This document shows positions 18,363-33,300 of a DNA stretch of 64,000 nucleotides, piece by piece (within the stretch, counting starts at the first letter, position 1; the number at the start of each line of letters is the position of its first letter). This DNA is from Cliona cf. orientalis (Eukaryota; Porifera; Demospongiae; Clionaida; Clionaidae). Made by a program: the position numbers and the translations under genes. The notes beneath the pieces are model-generated. The model made no database searches, was not told where the DNA came from, and saw nothing but the letters and a program-made list of their open reading frames with translations. The stretch lies in NCBI GenBank assembly GCA_963930775.1, contig OZ005697.1, forward strand, positions 8,268,292-8,332,291. The letters run 5' to 3'.

Positions 18363-21300
18363 ATGGACCCTAGAGACGACTACGAGGACTTTGGTAACCA
18401 AGGTGTCGGCCTGGAGGACAATGATGAGGTAGGACTGTTTCGAAGCTTGGAGCATGAGCTGGAGTCACTCGTGCAGCGATACAGAGTACCACCGGACGAG
18501 CTACGACAACTCTTCGAGGTAAGATAACTTTTAGCAAATTTCTAGATTGAGATATTATTATATGTATAGTATTGATTTGACTGTTACACCAATCTGGCCT
18601 TCTTTGTCAAAATGTTGTGATCTACGCGTAATAACCACATTTTAGATTACCTTTTCCATTTTTTTCTAAGAAAGTAGGTAAGTTTTGGGACTATAGTGAT
18701 TAATTTGACAGCTAGTGTGTCTGGATATTGGGTATGTAATGGCGTACAGAAGCGTACAATAATTATTGTGTGCTGTGCTGGACATGTTACATGTAATTGA
18801 CCCAACATGTATAGTAATTGAGAGCTACAGATTTATAACAGAGGGGAGTTCCCATGGCTATTATTCCGTCCATACATATCCATAATTTTTCCTACATATC
18901 TGTGTGCACACATGTACCTGTACATGTACTTATCAGTAATAAATTATACAATGTACATGTACTTATCACATACCCTTCAGTAGATATGATAGATACGAAA
19001 TAATTAGTTGCATAGAGCGTTTACATTTTGCTGTGAGCTTTCTAGACTCAACTTGAGTACACAGATAGACTGACTATTCAGCAGACTGTGGCCACATTAT
19101 AGGCCACACTTAGCCAATCTGGAGATCCAGTGTCTGTAAGCAGAGTGGAGTGGTTAGCTGTAAACAATACCAGCCCATAGCCTGCCACCACCACCACTGT
19201 AGCATACACATGCAACCAGATCAATAGGTCAGTGTGGCTTTGCGGAAGTCTTTCATGCGGTAACTCGAGAGGGAAGGGTTGGGCGAGGGGCAATGGTTCG
19301 TGTGTTGTGGTGTGTAGCTGGCCTGCTGGTGAATTTGGTAAATTGGCAGAAGGTAATATTATGCAGCAAGCAGGCAGGCTGGCTGTGATAATGTGGTCTC
19401 AGGGAAATGGCTTATTAACGTACATGTAGGACCTGGTAGGTACATGCATGTATACATGTGTATACATGTAGCTACATGTAGCTAGTCTGGGCATTGCTTG
19501 CATGTACAGAACGTGTACTATTAGTATTGAGAACTTCCTTCAGACCCATAGTGTGTGCATATCAACTGGGTGATCAACTAAGTCGAGCTGAAAATACATG
19601 TAGCTATATGCATTACTGTGGGTGCAGATGGCCTAGCTGCTAACAGTCACATAATCCCGGCTACAGTGCATACTATGTGCAAGAGATACAGTACCTGTAG
19701 TTGTGTATATCCATCTGTCTAGAACTGTTCACACCCCATTCTTAGTGTTGACTGTGCATGCTCAAGTGTACATGTACATCAGACAGGCAGGCAACAAGAT
19801 TTGGAGGGCTGAGTGTGGAAATCTGCATTCCCTTCACCCCACCCAACTCATTTCTCTGTCTAGCACTTTATTGCTGGTATTATTGTCATATTGATCATGG
19901 TGTACATGGCAACGCTAGTAACTCTGCCTGTTGGTAGGATTACATGTAGGTTTACCTGAGCAGGCAATGGGATGCATGGTCATTCCTTAGGTTTGGAATT
20001 GGTAGCGGAAGATAAACCTACTGGCTGGAATTTTCATGTACTGTAACAATGTATGTAGGTGGTGCAGAGAATGTTTGATATGATGGACGACAACAGAGAG
20101 GCCTATGAGAAGATGGAGGCAGAGAAGAACGAACTCGATGAACTGTGGAAGAAGGAGAAGGACAATCTGAGAAAGACACAAATGGTATTTATAGCTCTGT
20201 CTTCTCTCTCCTTCCCTCCCTCCCTCCCTCTCTCCCCTCTCTTCCTTCTTCCTCTGTGAGTATTGATTTTCATCCCTGCAGCGCAAGTTGGAACTAGAAA
20301 GTCAGCTGGAGGAGGAAAAGATGAAGATAGAACATGAAAAGATGAACATAGAGAAAGAGAAAGTCGTTCTTGAAACAAAAGTCAAACACATTGGAGAGCA
20401 AAGTAAGATTCACTGCACATGCTACTAATTTTTTTTTGATTTTACTGAGTAATATTATTATGTCTGTGTTTTGCAGAGCACTCTATTGAACAGGAGCTAC
20501 AGCAACTGAAAGAGAAGGCCAATAGAGATGAACAAACTAGACAGGAGGTAAGTACATGATTCTCTCCCCACCTCCCTCCCTCCCTCCCTCCCTCCCTCCC
20601 TCCCTACCTTCTTCCTCTCATCTCTCTTACATATTCATCATGTATCACGATTATTATCACTGAATATCAAATACTCACCATGCAGCTTTTGGAACAGTAC
20701 AAGAGACAGACTGAAAACGTGAGGAGTGCATCGCTGCAGAGAAGGTACATGTATAATATTATGTATACCACTAATGCTTACATGTAGTCTAATGGTATCA
20801 TCCACTTTCACAATCTTTGTGGGCCCCAACAATAATAATGACAACATTATGAACTATATTGTCGTCCACTGTGATACCTCAATGTATGTGTACACTGTAG
20901 TATATCACTCCGGTAGAGTGGCCTGATTTGGTGCAGCACATTGTCTTTGTGGAGGTCACATGCTTGGGAAAGAATTACAATTTGTAGTACGGCTATAGCT
21001 AGTGATTGTTTACATATGCGACCGATGGACCGTCGCTAGCATACGCCCTACACAATGCATACTGTAACAGTGTACAATGAAGTCTAGTTGCTGTGATGCA
21101 GTTACATATAATGTTTACGTGATATAATATAACAGCTTGCCACACGTGCAAGCACACGCACACCTGCGTGATTTACAAGCTAGATGTTGTCAGGCTCGGT
21201 GACATATGCATGGATATGACGATAATTGCTTATTGTATAAGTTATCGGTGTATTAATTATTATACACGTGTGCCACAGTATCACTGATCTTATTAAAATT

Positions 21301-24300
21301 ATATTTTTATCGGTATGATCATAGACCTTACTGATAGAACTAGAAGTGGTCTGCACATTGCCATGCATATGTGTACATGTATACCCTCTATTCCGGACAC
21401 CCTTTGGACGGCTTAAAGTGTCATCATTAAGGGAGGTGTCCTTACTTCAGGGATAGTTTAATACACCCTCTATGTAGCTGCATGAGACCATGTCTGATTC
21501 TAATTACACCGTATATCCGATGATTCTTAGTACTTTGAGCCTCTATACAGTGGATATACTAATTGCCTGCCGTGTTTCTAATGGCACTCCCTATGCTATC
21601 ACTGTGTACGTATGTCCGCTACTCCATTCATTAAACATGTGCTCCAATTTGTCCTCCTAAATATTTGCAGGATGCAATCTCCGCTGCCTAGGCGCCGAGC
21701 CTTGCCCATTGCTCCGGAAAGGAAGAAGCCACTGGCGCACAGCTTGAACGTGCATGCTCCTGCTGGACGTTACCTACTGGATGCTTCTGTCAGATCAGGT
21801 ATGACATGATAATGACATCAGGGGATTCCCCTACACACTAGTCTAATTAGCCATTTGCTACTGTATCCTCAAGTTTTTGCTGACTCTACTTTATTGTATG
21901 TACTTTCCCACCCCAATGGGCGTCAGGTTCTTCATTTGCACTACACGTGTACTTATCTTTGATTTTTGTGTTAGATAGAAAGGATACTTGCCCTCTACAT
22001 AATTACACAATGCATAATTTGTCAAGAGCTTTGAATGGCAATAGTTGAGTGGCCAATGCCCATGTACATGGAATTAATTGTACTTGTCGAAAGTGATCAT
22101 ATTTCAGTGAAAATCAAAACTCCTTTTGTAACCAATCAATCACCTTCAATATCTCACACAACATCAATGTAAAACACAATGTCATAACACAATGTAGAGA
22201 ACTTTATGATTGGCTCAATGGAAGTGCCTAGGGACGACGCGATGAGGAGAAGAATAAAGCAAGACGAAATCGAAGTGAAAGAAGCCGAGAAGCAAAAGCG
22301 CAAGAACAGCCAGGGTCGAGAAATGTCTCCACCTTGTGTCCTCTCCCTCGACGACGAATTTAAGCAGCTGGAGGGGCCTGGTGGAGAAGAGGAGGGAGAG
22401 AGAGTCGTAAACGAAGAGACGCTGTTGGAAGATCTGATCGAAGAGGTCTCCGAGGGAGACAGGAGTAGTGAGAGTGGGGAGGAGTCAACGACAGAGGGAG
22501 AAGAGAAGGAAGAAGATGATGATGAGAATGAGAACTGGAGAAACATTGAAGAGGAGCTGAAGCTCCAGGAAGACATGATGGCCGTCAAGATGGAGGTGGA
22601 GATGATGCAGAAGGAGAAGGAGGGATGGGAGAAGGAGAGAAAGAACTTGGAACAGGATAAGATTGAAGCTAGATCACAGAGAGAGGCACTGGAGCAGTGA
22701 GTCACTCCTAGTTCCATAAACATTGCCAAAGAATCTACCACGTACCCCTAGTTCTTGAAGCTAAGCACCTACATAAGTGGCTCTGCCTTTTGCTAGGATT
22801 GTTTGCCTGAGCAGGCAATGGGATGGTTACCCCTTAGGGTTAGGATTGATAATACTACGTATAGGATGGCTCCCCTGCTGTTAGGATTCTACGTAGGTCG
22901 ATGTTTGTACAATAATAATATTATTATCATGACATTGTGTATTCTTGAATTTCATTAACTCATCCTTGATATTGCAGACAAAATGCTGAGCTCAGAGTCG
23001 AGTTGAGAAGATTGAAGGAGACTCATGATGGCATGAAACAGAGAATCGAAGAGTAAGTAGAGCTCTGCTAGGATAATAATGTATTGTAGGCATGATATCA
23101 AATTTTCATGTGCATTCCTACATATGTGTGCATATGTACATGTACATGTAGCTTGTGGAAAGCTAATGCATGTGTGACTGTTTGTTTTATGTACATGTAG
23201 CGTGACAAAGGAGAGGGACGAGATCTTCGATAACTACCTGGAGCAGGTACACGTGCAGATACATGCACACACTAACACACACACACACACACGTGCACAA
23301 AATTAATACACATGTATACCCAAAAACTTAATAATATTATGCATATTCACAAACGTGGGCTTACACAATACCTGTCTACCTACACGCATATTACACTATT
23401 ATCACTCACGAACGTACAACCATTGTGTGTTCTATTTGTTGTGTGACATGATTAAAAACTGCTGCAGCCGTTCTCTGAGTACTGCATCACTCGTAAGGAG
23501 CTACATGATCTACTCATGAGGCAACAGACAACGGCTCTGCAGCTGGAGGAAGAGAAGGAACAGAGAATTAAGTAAGTGTGAGGTGGGGGGGGGGGGGGGG
23601 GAGAAAAGGGAGAGAGCTAGAGGAAGATGGATAGAGAGGGAGAGAGATATGCTGTAAGAGCTAGAGAAAGAGAGAGAGAGAGAGAGATGGGCAGGGGAGA
23701 GGGAGAAAGATAGAGGGAGGGGGAGAGAAAGCGTCCTTCCCTGTAATTAACTACGTTGCCAATTTTTTTTCCAGGCTACAAAGGCTGCTTGACTCAAAGA
23801 GGAGTTTTCTTGAAAGGTACTACACATGTACATGTATAATCCACTATTATATTATGCACATAATATTGTGTAGATAGTGTATTATAAGGTTACCATGGCA
23901 GTGCATGCGTGAGTAAATTAAGCCGAGTGCATGTGATCGTGAATATCAACATTATGCCTTTATATAGAAAGTATGTGTAGGTATATAGCTACCTCCACAG
24001 TACTCCACTCGTGAATGTGGTTATACGTTTGCTAAACAAGGCATGTACATGTATGTATAGATAAGCAAAAAGCAATAATTATTATTATTAATATGTACAC
24101 TGCAAGTAGTTTATGAATGTCAACATTTTCTCTGTAAATGGACATGTCCATAATATTATGCATGAAAATCAGAGATTTATAATACATCCCATTCTAGAAA
24201 TGGTGCGTGTTTCTCTCCCCCATATGTGCATAAGGCAGTGGAGATCTCGATAGTAAATATTGCTACGTACATGCTGAAAACTTATATATGGGTCTGGGTG

Positions 24301-27300
24301 GATTAGGGGCGATTGCATGCAATGGACACTAATCTTAGCTGCAGTCACCTCACTATTGGCAAGACTGCTCAGAGTCTACAGTCTATATTATACTAGCTAG
24401 GTATTATTGTTGATTGCCCCACTACAGGCCCTGCATGACACTAGTTATAATAGTACATGTATATCAAGTGATACTTTGGGATGCACAAAAAGTCATACAT
24501 GAATGTTGAAGTTCTTGGAAACTGTGCAGGTTCCGGGAAAGGATGAAGAAGATCTTTGTGAGGGAACACAGAACTCAGACCACACCCGCCAAGACACCCA
24601 AGGAGGTAGAGCTGGCACCAAGGTAAGTTATTATATTAGTACTTGTTGACCACTGTTGAGTGCATGCCGTGGTAGCCTACAGTTCTTGACAATATTTATT
24701 ATACCTACATTTGTATGCATTTATACTCTTTCTCTCTCTCTCTCTCTCTCTCTCACTTTCCCCTCCCTCGATCCCCTTACAGGCCGGCAGCTCCTTATCC
24801 CTCTGTCCCTGCTCCCCTCTACCGGAGCCTTGCCCTGCTGCTGGACCAAGGCTACCTCGTGGTGGACAAAGGTTGGCTCATGTCAACTCAGTCCAACCTC
24901 AACACTGAGCAGCTCCCTCACTGGATGGGACAAATCACTCTCAAGGGCGTCGTCACTGATAGGGTGAGTTGTAATATTGTGCTTGTAGCTTTGTCGACCA
25001 TTACCAAATCAGCCTTTGGTGCACCGGTGCACCTTGGGGATATTGTACCTATTGACTTGGCGACCTCTACCATTGTACTCTGACGACCTTTACCACACAC
25101 TCTCTTCGCCTAACCACAGTACACGTACTACTTGCATGTACCATGCACCCTGTATTTTGACGACCCCTTTCCTATTCAGATTGAGTGTGTGGAACTGGGC
25201 CGGATCTACTACAGTCCTTTGGAGCTCTACTCGTCGCAGGTGACTCCGCCCATGCAGCGGAAGGCCCGCTCCCACCACAAGAAGGAGAGGATGATACTGA
25301 CAGGTCTCCATGCCGAGGTCTGGGTGACCACCAAGGAGGAGTCTGTGGCCTGTGTCGAGGTCATCGATGTGCTAGCTAGGGTGAGTAAAACTGTCAAGGC
25401 TGCCGTTTTATAGGAGTGCTCCAGAATAGAATTGATTTTTGAGCATAACACGAAATTAGAGCTATCCAGATCTCACGCAGATGGCCATTGCTCTGTACTA
25501 ATGTACATGTGTATCCACTAAGTTTATGACTTGACGATATCAGATGATAGACAGTCAGAATTAATTGGCGTGATGTATACAAGGGCAAATCTTGAAAGAA
25601 AAAAAAGGATTAGTGCCACCTGTGAGGCTCGAACTCACGACCTTCAGATTATGAGACTGACGCGCTGCCGACTGCGCCAAGGAGGCACTTGGTGATTGTG
25701 GCCACAAAAATTTCCCAATCACCTACTACTCTACAGCCCTCTACACGCTGATCCAGATTAAACTGAACCGGTTTAAACTGTGTTTACACACTAGTGCTTA
25801 ATCCAGATTAATACTTTCATGGCGCATTACCTTACGTGTAATCCACTTTTAATCCACATCAGGACGTGGATTCTAATCCAGATTAAAGGTGGATTAAGGC
25901 GTTTACACAGAAACTGGATTAGTTTAATCCGGATTCTAATCTGGATTAAGGGCTAGTATAAACGGGGCTTAAGACTAGCTGCACCCTTATCGAGCGCCCT
26001 TACACCAGAATTAATGAGCATTTACTAGTGTAGTATTGTTGCACCATTGCATGATCTAACATCATAGCATAGATTAGAGAGAAGAAGATGATTCACCAGT
26101 TTATTGATTTTATCTGTCTACAGCCTCCCAAAGTTCGTCAGCGCTTCACCCTCAAACCGAAGACACCTCACATTGTCTGCATGAGGTCCATACCTGGAAT
26201 CATCGAACAGTCCAAGGACTTTGTCAACTCGTCAATTTTCTCCCAAAAGACGGACTGGGTCTCCGCTAGTCTCTTCCCAACGTCATCATCATCATCCGAG
26301 ACACCTATTCATCATCGAAGGTTGTCCGATGGATCTCGACGCCCGCGACCAAAGAGTGCATCGTTTGCGGGGAGGGGAGGAGCAGCGGATCTGATGCTGG
26401 CTAGTACACCAGATCTGTCTCAGTCGGGATACTCGGACCCAATCTGCGTAGACCAGGATCTATTTACTTCTACCATGTCAGGTGAGAATTGAATTTTCAT
26501 GCTGAAATTTGGAAAAAAAAATTTGCTGTATATTATTTTTGGCGGCTGACAACTAATTTTGCATAAATTTTCTCATACTTATTTTGTTGCTATTCTCTGT
26601 CTGCAACTATTAATATGATGTTCAAATCATATTATTGCTAGTACTTATTACTTGTAATATGCATAATACATTTTTTGCCTTGCTACGTATTTCTTTCAGA
26701 GTCTCCTTTGACCCCTGCCAGGAACAGAAAGAGTTTGAAAAGGACGGGATCAGACTCTCCCACCACCATGCTCAAGACCATCGACGAGATTCCAACATCC
26801 GACGTTGGTGGCTCACCTCTAGGCGAGCAGTTTGAACTCTTGGAAGAAGTGGATGCTCTGAAGTCTGAAGATGGAAGTAGCAGTTCTTTAAGGAGCGGGG
26901 AATCGGGAATCGACATGGCCGACGGGTTCTTCTCGTTCGGAAAGAAACAACATGGTGCTAGCAATAGTAGTGGTAGTAGTAATAGTAAGAGAAGTGGATT
27001 GCAGAATGGGAATCGGTCGCCAGGAATGGGAACGGAACACCAGAAGACGAGTACTCCAAGGGACTCGAAATCCCAGAGCAAGCTGGACTTCAATCAGAGC
27101 CCCTCTCCTTCAAAAGATGGCCGTGACTCTCTCACAAGATCGGCTGAGTGGATGCACTGTAAGTTTCCCCCCACATGTGAAATCATGTGCTTTTTGGTAT
27201 ACAACAATGTAGATAGACCCCAAAGGGGAAGAGGGCATATGCATGTGTAACTGCCATACTCTGTAAGTTTCCCCCCACATGTGAAATCATGTGCTTTTTG

Positions 27301-30300
27301 GTATAATGCCATAATGTAGATAGACCCCAAAGGGGAAGGGGGGCATGTTTTACTGCTGTACTATCATGTGTAGACTGTAGACTAATTAGAATGTGGCAGA
27401 CCGCACTGGGTATGGCATTCACACATGCAGTTTGTAGTGGCTGAATGACCGTGTGGTTTTTGCAGTGGAATTGGTCACTTTCAGAATTGTAAAAGATGCA
27501 GGTATGGGGCACTTTTTGGGTGCTGGCTCCTTTGGCTGCATGCTAGAAGGGAAGGTTATAGGTTTAAGTGTACAACTGCTGGCAAAAAGTGATTTTTTAA
27601 TAGTGTGTGCTACCATTTCCCTTATGCCTATGATTGTAGTGCACCATTCAAAGGTGTGGGGTATTTAGGTATTGGTTGGTGCATCCTCTATTCACTGTAC
27701 CAAGGGAAAGATCTAATGCATATATGTACAACTAATTAACCCACTCATCCGTTCCCCCCCCCCCCCCCCCCACACACACCTCCGTGCTTGGCCAACCATC
27801 AAGGCACGTATGTTCAAATGCTTACAGTGTACCTGCAACACACCTACACACACACACACACGCATAGTCACGCATAATATGCAACCGATTTGTCAGCCCA
27901 TGACCCCTTTCATTAGTAGCCTAACTGCATGTACCCTACTCCTCCGTAGCTAGCAATTAACCTATAAAAACTGGTAGCTAGGCAAATGGCCAACAAACGT
28001 AATATTATATAGTAATATTACGCACACTCGCATGCAAAGCCTCGTTAATACTCTAATCATGCACCCTGTGTGGTGGTGAGGGGAGAGTGATGTTTTGTGA
28101 ATCCAACTCGGTTGTGATCCAAGCATCCATAATTTAAGTCCAGTTTTGTAACACTTTTCCTTTCAAGATCTCGTAAGAAGTCTTGCTGTGGCCAAACAGA
28201 CTGCTGCTTTCCCAGACAAACCCACCGAAGTGCTCCTGCTAATTGTTTACCCGAGATGTTTGTTCAAGTGTGTGATAGCTCTTTCTAGAGAGAGAGAGAG
28301 GTAGATCGATGCTTACTGCATGCATCGTAGTCTGGCGTAATGGCTTCAGATTTGAATCTTGTCCCTGTTTATACGTCGTATCATATCCGTGAGTGAACAC
28401 ACTGTGTGGTACTGACCACGATAATTGCTTTAAATGTCTACGTGCAAGTCTATAGCCTTTGTACATGGAGTCAAGTAATAGCTCTTACAGTAGGTAAGAT
28501 GCTACAGTGTATCTGCATGTTCTTTTGTCCGATCCGATTCCCTCTGTTGATGAGCTCGAATTTTCTCTGCAGTACTGACTTAATACTGACCAATATTATA
28601 GTCGTTTTAAAATTAAATATCTAAGTGTCCAATTTTAAAGGCTGATTATGTTACAGTCCTTATTGACATTATGTGATAGCTCTTAGCTGTAGGAAGACTT
28701 TAAATTGTATAGAAGCTAGCCCGTATAAACATCCGATTACTTTTTATTCAAGTCGTATCATCCGCAGGTGACTGCTCTGTCTGGTACTGACCAACAATTA
28801 TTAGTATTGTAATCAGTACAACAGAAGCTTAGCTAAGTTATGCCTGCTAGTCTAAGTAAGTTTAACTGTGCATTTTAATGTTTATTGCAGGAGAACATTG
28901 CACAATTTTGGCATGGCAATATAATTTTCAACCCCAGATTGTGGAATAGTTAGAGGTGATAGAGGGTCCTTAATTGGTTAACGGGTCAGTAGTGACTGCT
29001 ACCAAAATAGATGTTGATTTTGCTATTTTACTCGCAGCTTCGCCGCTTCGTAGAATATACAAAACCAACATCTAACTATTATTTAACTGTGCATTTTAGT
29101 GGATTATAATGTTAATGGAGGCTATACATAGCTAGTCATTGCCCAACTGCTTATATCTGTCACCTGACCAAATCAACAGATAGAGTCACCTTTGCCGATC
29201 AATTAGAGTGTAAAAATGCTGGCTCTGCACTAGTGTCCACACCCAGTGTGGTGCATTTACCTGCTGAGTATAGTAGTGATAGCAGACTGAACATTTCCTG
29301 GAAACTTAATGAGGTGTGCTCACTAAACATGTTGAAAGGTACACTGAGCCAGCCAACATGTCCTAGTCTGGCCATAATCATTATTCATTTATTCGTAGTG
29401 CTAGCTATCACTAATAGCTGCATGTGGTACTGCCAGCACAGCATCCTTTGCAGCACCCCCCCCCCCCCCTCCCTTTTGTGGAGAACTTTCCCCTATATAG
29501 CTCCTTTTGACCACATACTCCAGACTGAATCTAATCTTGTGCACACAGAGAATCTAATCTATGGCTGATCCAGCTTGGTTTTGTAAACTGTGTCAGATTG
29601 TCTGTCTGTCTCTGGAGCGCCAAGAGTATATACTCTGGGAGCACCCAGTTGAGACAATTAATTTTATCAGGAGGGCATGGGCATACATACTTGAATTAAA
29701 CTGTACCACCTACTGATATACATAATAATATTATTATGTACTACATAATTATTATAACAAAGGATTGGTTAGCTAAGTTGCGCTATTGCCTGCCCCTCAT
29801 GTACCCTCACATGTTCAGGAGCTCCGAAGCTTACAAACCTGTATAAAATCAATATTCTATTAGTACTGGTTAGTATTGCTAATAGAGGAGTCCTGAGGCC
29901 TCAGGGAGTCGATTTGCAGGAAACTATTTGCTGAAGTAAACATAGGAGTATTGAATTGAACAATAAGAGTATACATGTACATGGTACATTGCTGGGTCTG
30001 CCTTGAGGCTGCATGTGCATTTCACATGCTGATAGTTGCAAAATTATAATATTTTAGCAAACTTCTTGATTGGGTGTTCGTCATGATATTGATAGCTATG
30101 AGACTAGCTAGATCATATTATGTGATAGATGTTACTTACTTAGAAAACCGCTCTGATTAATTACTGGACTCAATAAAGATTTGATATCGGATTCATTTTC
30201 ATAAAGATGTACATGTAATTTAGGACTCTGCACCAGTTGGGAAAATGTCTTATTAATAATCGTAATTTTAATCTACACTTCCAGTCTCAGAACCAGTTGG

Positions 30301-33300
30301 AATGCATGCAACATCGAAATTGAGAACCAGGCTACCTGACTATTCCAAAGATTCCATTCCCGAGGTTTCCGTCACAAACGAGGACTCGAATGATGGGAGA
30401 ATGGAACGGAAATACACGGATGGAAGGACCCCCATCATGTGGATGATTACCGAGGATAATACGTATGTGATGCTATTAAGTGATGTAATTGTATTATATT
30501 GCTGTTTATGTATATTGTATACAAGTACAAAAATGAGTACTGTAACAGCTGGAAATTTGGCAGATAGTAATTTAACCATGCATCTACCTTTTACAGTGTT
30601 CTCCCTAGCATATCTAAGGCATGTTGGCCCAACAAGCCTTCAATACAGATTTTCCTTTGGTGTGGGAATAGGAATTATCCATGTGCTTTGATGTGGCCAC
30701 AGGCTCCACCCAAACTATGCCCTCCCATCATGCCTTGAATTTAGCTTGGGGAGAACACTGCTTTATGTATAGTGGTCCCATAATATTATACCAAACTGCT
30801 AACAATTAATTTTAATCACATGCATGGTCAGGAGATGTTAATAGTTTAGTAGTTTCTATTTTGGGGAATCTATAAATAACTAACAATAATAATTAAATTT
30901 TACTGATCGCTGCCGTGCTATAATAATGAGGAAATTTGCCATGCTTGAATGCACTTTCTATTGCAGTGGTGTGCCCTCCCATACATTAAATTTTTGTATA
31001 CCTAATCAGGAGTGTTTCTTCATGCTCATATGGTCATGCCATGCGGTTGGTTATGCCATATGCAGCCATGCCATGCGGTTGGTTATGCCATATGCAGCCA
31101 TGCTATGTGGTTGGTTATACCATGCGGTTATGCCATGCTGTTGGTTATATCATGCGGTTATACCATGCGGTTATGCCAGCGGTTGTGCGGTGAATGGATG
31201 GTGGTGGCAGTTGGCTTTTTGAAAGTACAATACTTTTGTTTTCCTCCTCCCAGTCAGCGGATCTAGAGAGAGGAAACGCTTGGCTATCTAGTATGTGTAG
31301 CAAGCTATGCAGTCAATCTTCCATGTCATAGCGAAACTAGAGCGTAATAGTACCAAGCCTTTAATTGGACCTCCATCAGTTTGCAGTCTACATGCCAGGC
31401 ATGCTTTCTAGCTAACTATATTGTGCAGGCAGGGAGCATGTATGGGTAAATTTTTTTTGCTATGTGAGATTTAACTTGATGCACCTACAACATGTACATG
31501 TGCACTTCAAGTGATAAATAGTGTAGTACAGAATCATAATTCAGATTTCACCATAATATTATATGTAGATATAATATTATAGTCTTTAAGCAATCAGTGA
31601 AGTGTGTGAATGTTGCTATCATTATGTGCAGTATGTAGTCTAGCAGCTCAATTATGAATGTCCTTACTTCTTGCAGGCTCTACTTCTACCCTACCACTGA
31701 TCCAAGTCATCGTCCCATCAACAGCGTCAAACTGAGATCCAGGGCAACCTGCATGGAGTAAGATTCGTATTGGATAGAGTGGTACTGCAGAGTTATGAGG
31801 GACAAGGAGAGGGAGAATGAAAGAATGGAGAGGGAGGGAGAAAGTGGGGAGGGGAAACGGGAAGGAGGGAGAGAGAAAGAGAGAGAGAGAGAGAGAGGAG
31901 GGGGAGGGAGAGAGAGAGCAAAGGAGAAAAAGAAAATGGTTTATGAGCCACCCGTTCACTGCCAGGGAAGTGCCATATAGCAACACCAGAACCCTCAATT
32001 CCATCCTCTGATATCTTTTTTAACAGGAGATACAGATGAGATGACCCTTCTATATCTTACAAGCAAAATATTAATGGTTGCTATGCTAGCTAGTTTAATT
32101 TCGATTATTAGTATGACCAATTCAAGCATTAAGTTTGTTACATGTATATCCCACAAAATGGTGACTAGCCAGGTTCTTGACATAAGATTACTAATTAAAT
32201 TTTGATAGAATATTTACAGGCGAGTGCCATGTACAGTGGCAGTACTGTCTCATGCCACCACTAATACCAAATTATCCGTCTAACAACATATTATTGGAAT
32301 GTCTACTTTCTAAATTGATTTTATGCACTGATCATGAACAGACTGATAGACTTTTCTGTACTTTAATTGGGAGACGTTTATGTAATTATATTACTGCACA
32401 TATATTATGCATGTACACTGAGGCAGTACGCTCTGCCTCATAAATTTCAAATCAGCATGCTAGTAGTAACTAGCTTGTGATGCGTATATATTTCGCCACC
32501 CAGAAACTGCATTCATGCAGTAACATAATATTATTTCGGCACCATGTTATGCAATCAATTTCCTGCAGACATTATTCACGAGAAAAGAGTAATATGTTAG
32601 TTGCAACAGATGAAGGGCTACTTATTGCCTACTAATAGTGTATCAATTAACAGCATGTGTGGCAGGTCCCATTGTTAATTAAAAATCCATTTATTTTTTG
32701 GCCGTGTTTTTATTACCAGGTGGCAACATTTTTTAAACGTTATTTTTGGAATTTTTTCGTCTAGTGACTTGGACATCAGCCACAAATATTAATTTTTATT
32801 CTTAATATATATCTGAGGCTATCACTGTTTTTGGACTAGCTAGCATTAATGTTGATAAGCATAAAGCTAATCGAGTTAGTATCAATCAATTGAAATTAAT
32901 GGTCTCAAGCGTGTTAACTAAATACACGATCACCATGTCCATGTATTGCTGTGTGATATTGAAAACACAGCAGCTTGGCTATAGCTACCTTGTTATATCC
33001 ATATCACCACTTCTTGTTCCGTCTGTGTGTGAGTGTGCAAGCAAGCATGCAGGATTGAGTCTGTGTGAGGGTATATTGATGACATAATACCGTAGTTAAT
33101 CGAATACAGCATAATATTATGATCCAATTTAATGTAAGAAATTAGCAATTTTTTTGAATATTCACATGTATATATGGAGCGATTGACAACCTTTACCAGA
33201 AAAGTGTGCATTATTCAAAATTGATTAATTACAGTAGTAAAATTTAATATGTGGCACATAATAATATACGTATGCATGCACTGCTGTCTCTTGCCCGTGG

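Larger units (their letters stand above)
30463..31676. other. Intron 17 of JIP-like copy B (1.2 kb)
   Basis: Holds a MITE with CAGTGTTCTCCC ends (30594-30760) and a minisatellite (31035-31190), both listed separately. No gene. Confidence 0.5.

Noticed and set aside
27453..27668. Open frame containing GAGSFGCML, similar to a kinase glycine loop
   Set aside because: Only the short motif matches; no VAIK lysine or other kinase motifs follow, and the frame lies inside an intron of JIP-like copy B.
31795..32011. Arg/Glu-rich open frames
   Set aside because: They translate the GA microsatellite directly after exon 18 of JIP-like copy B.
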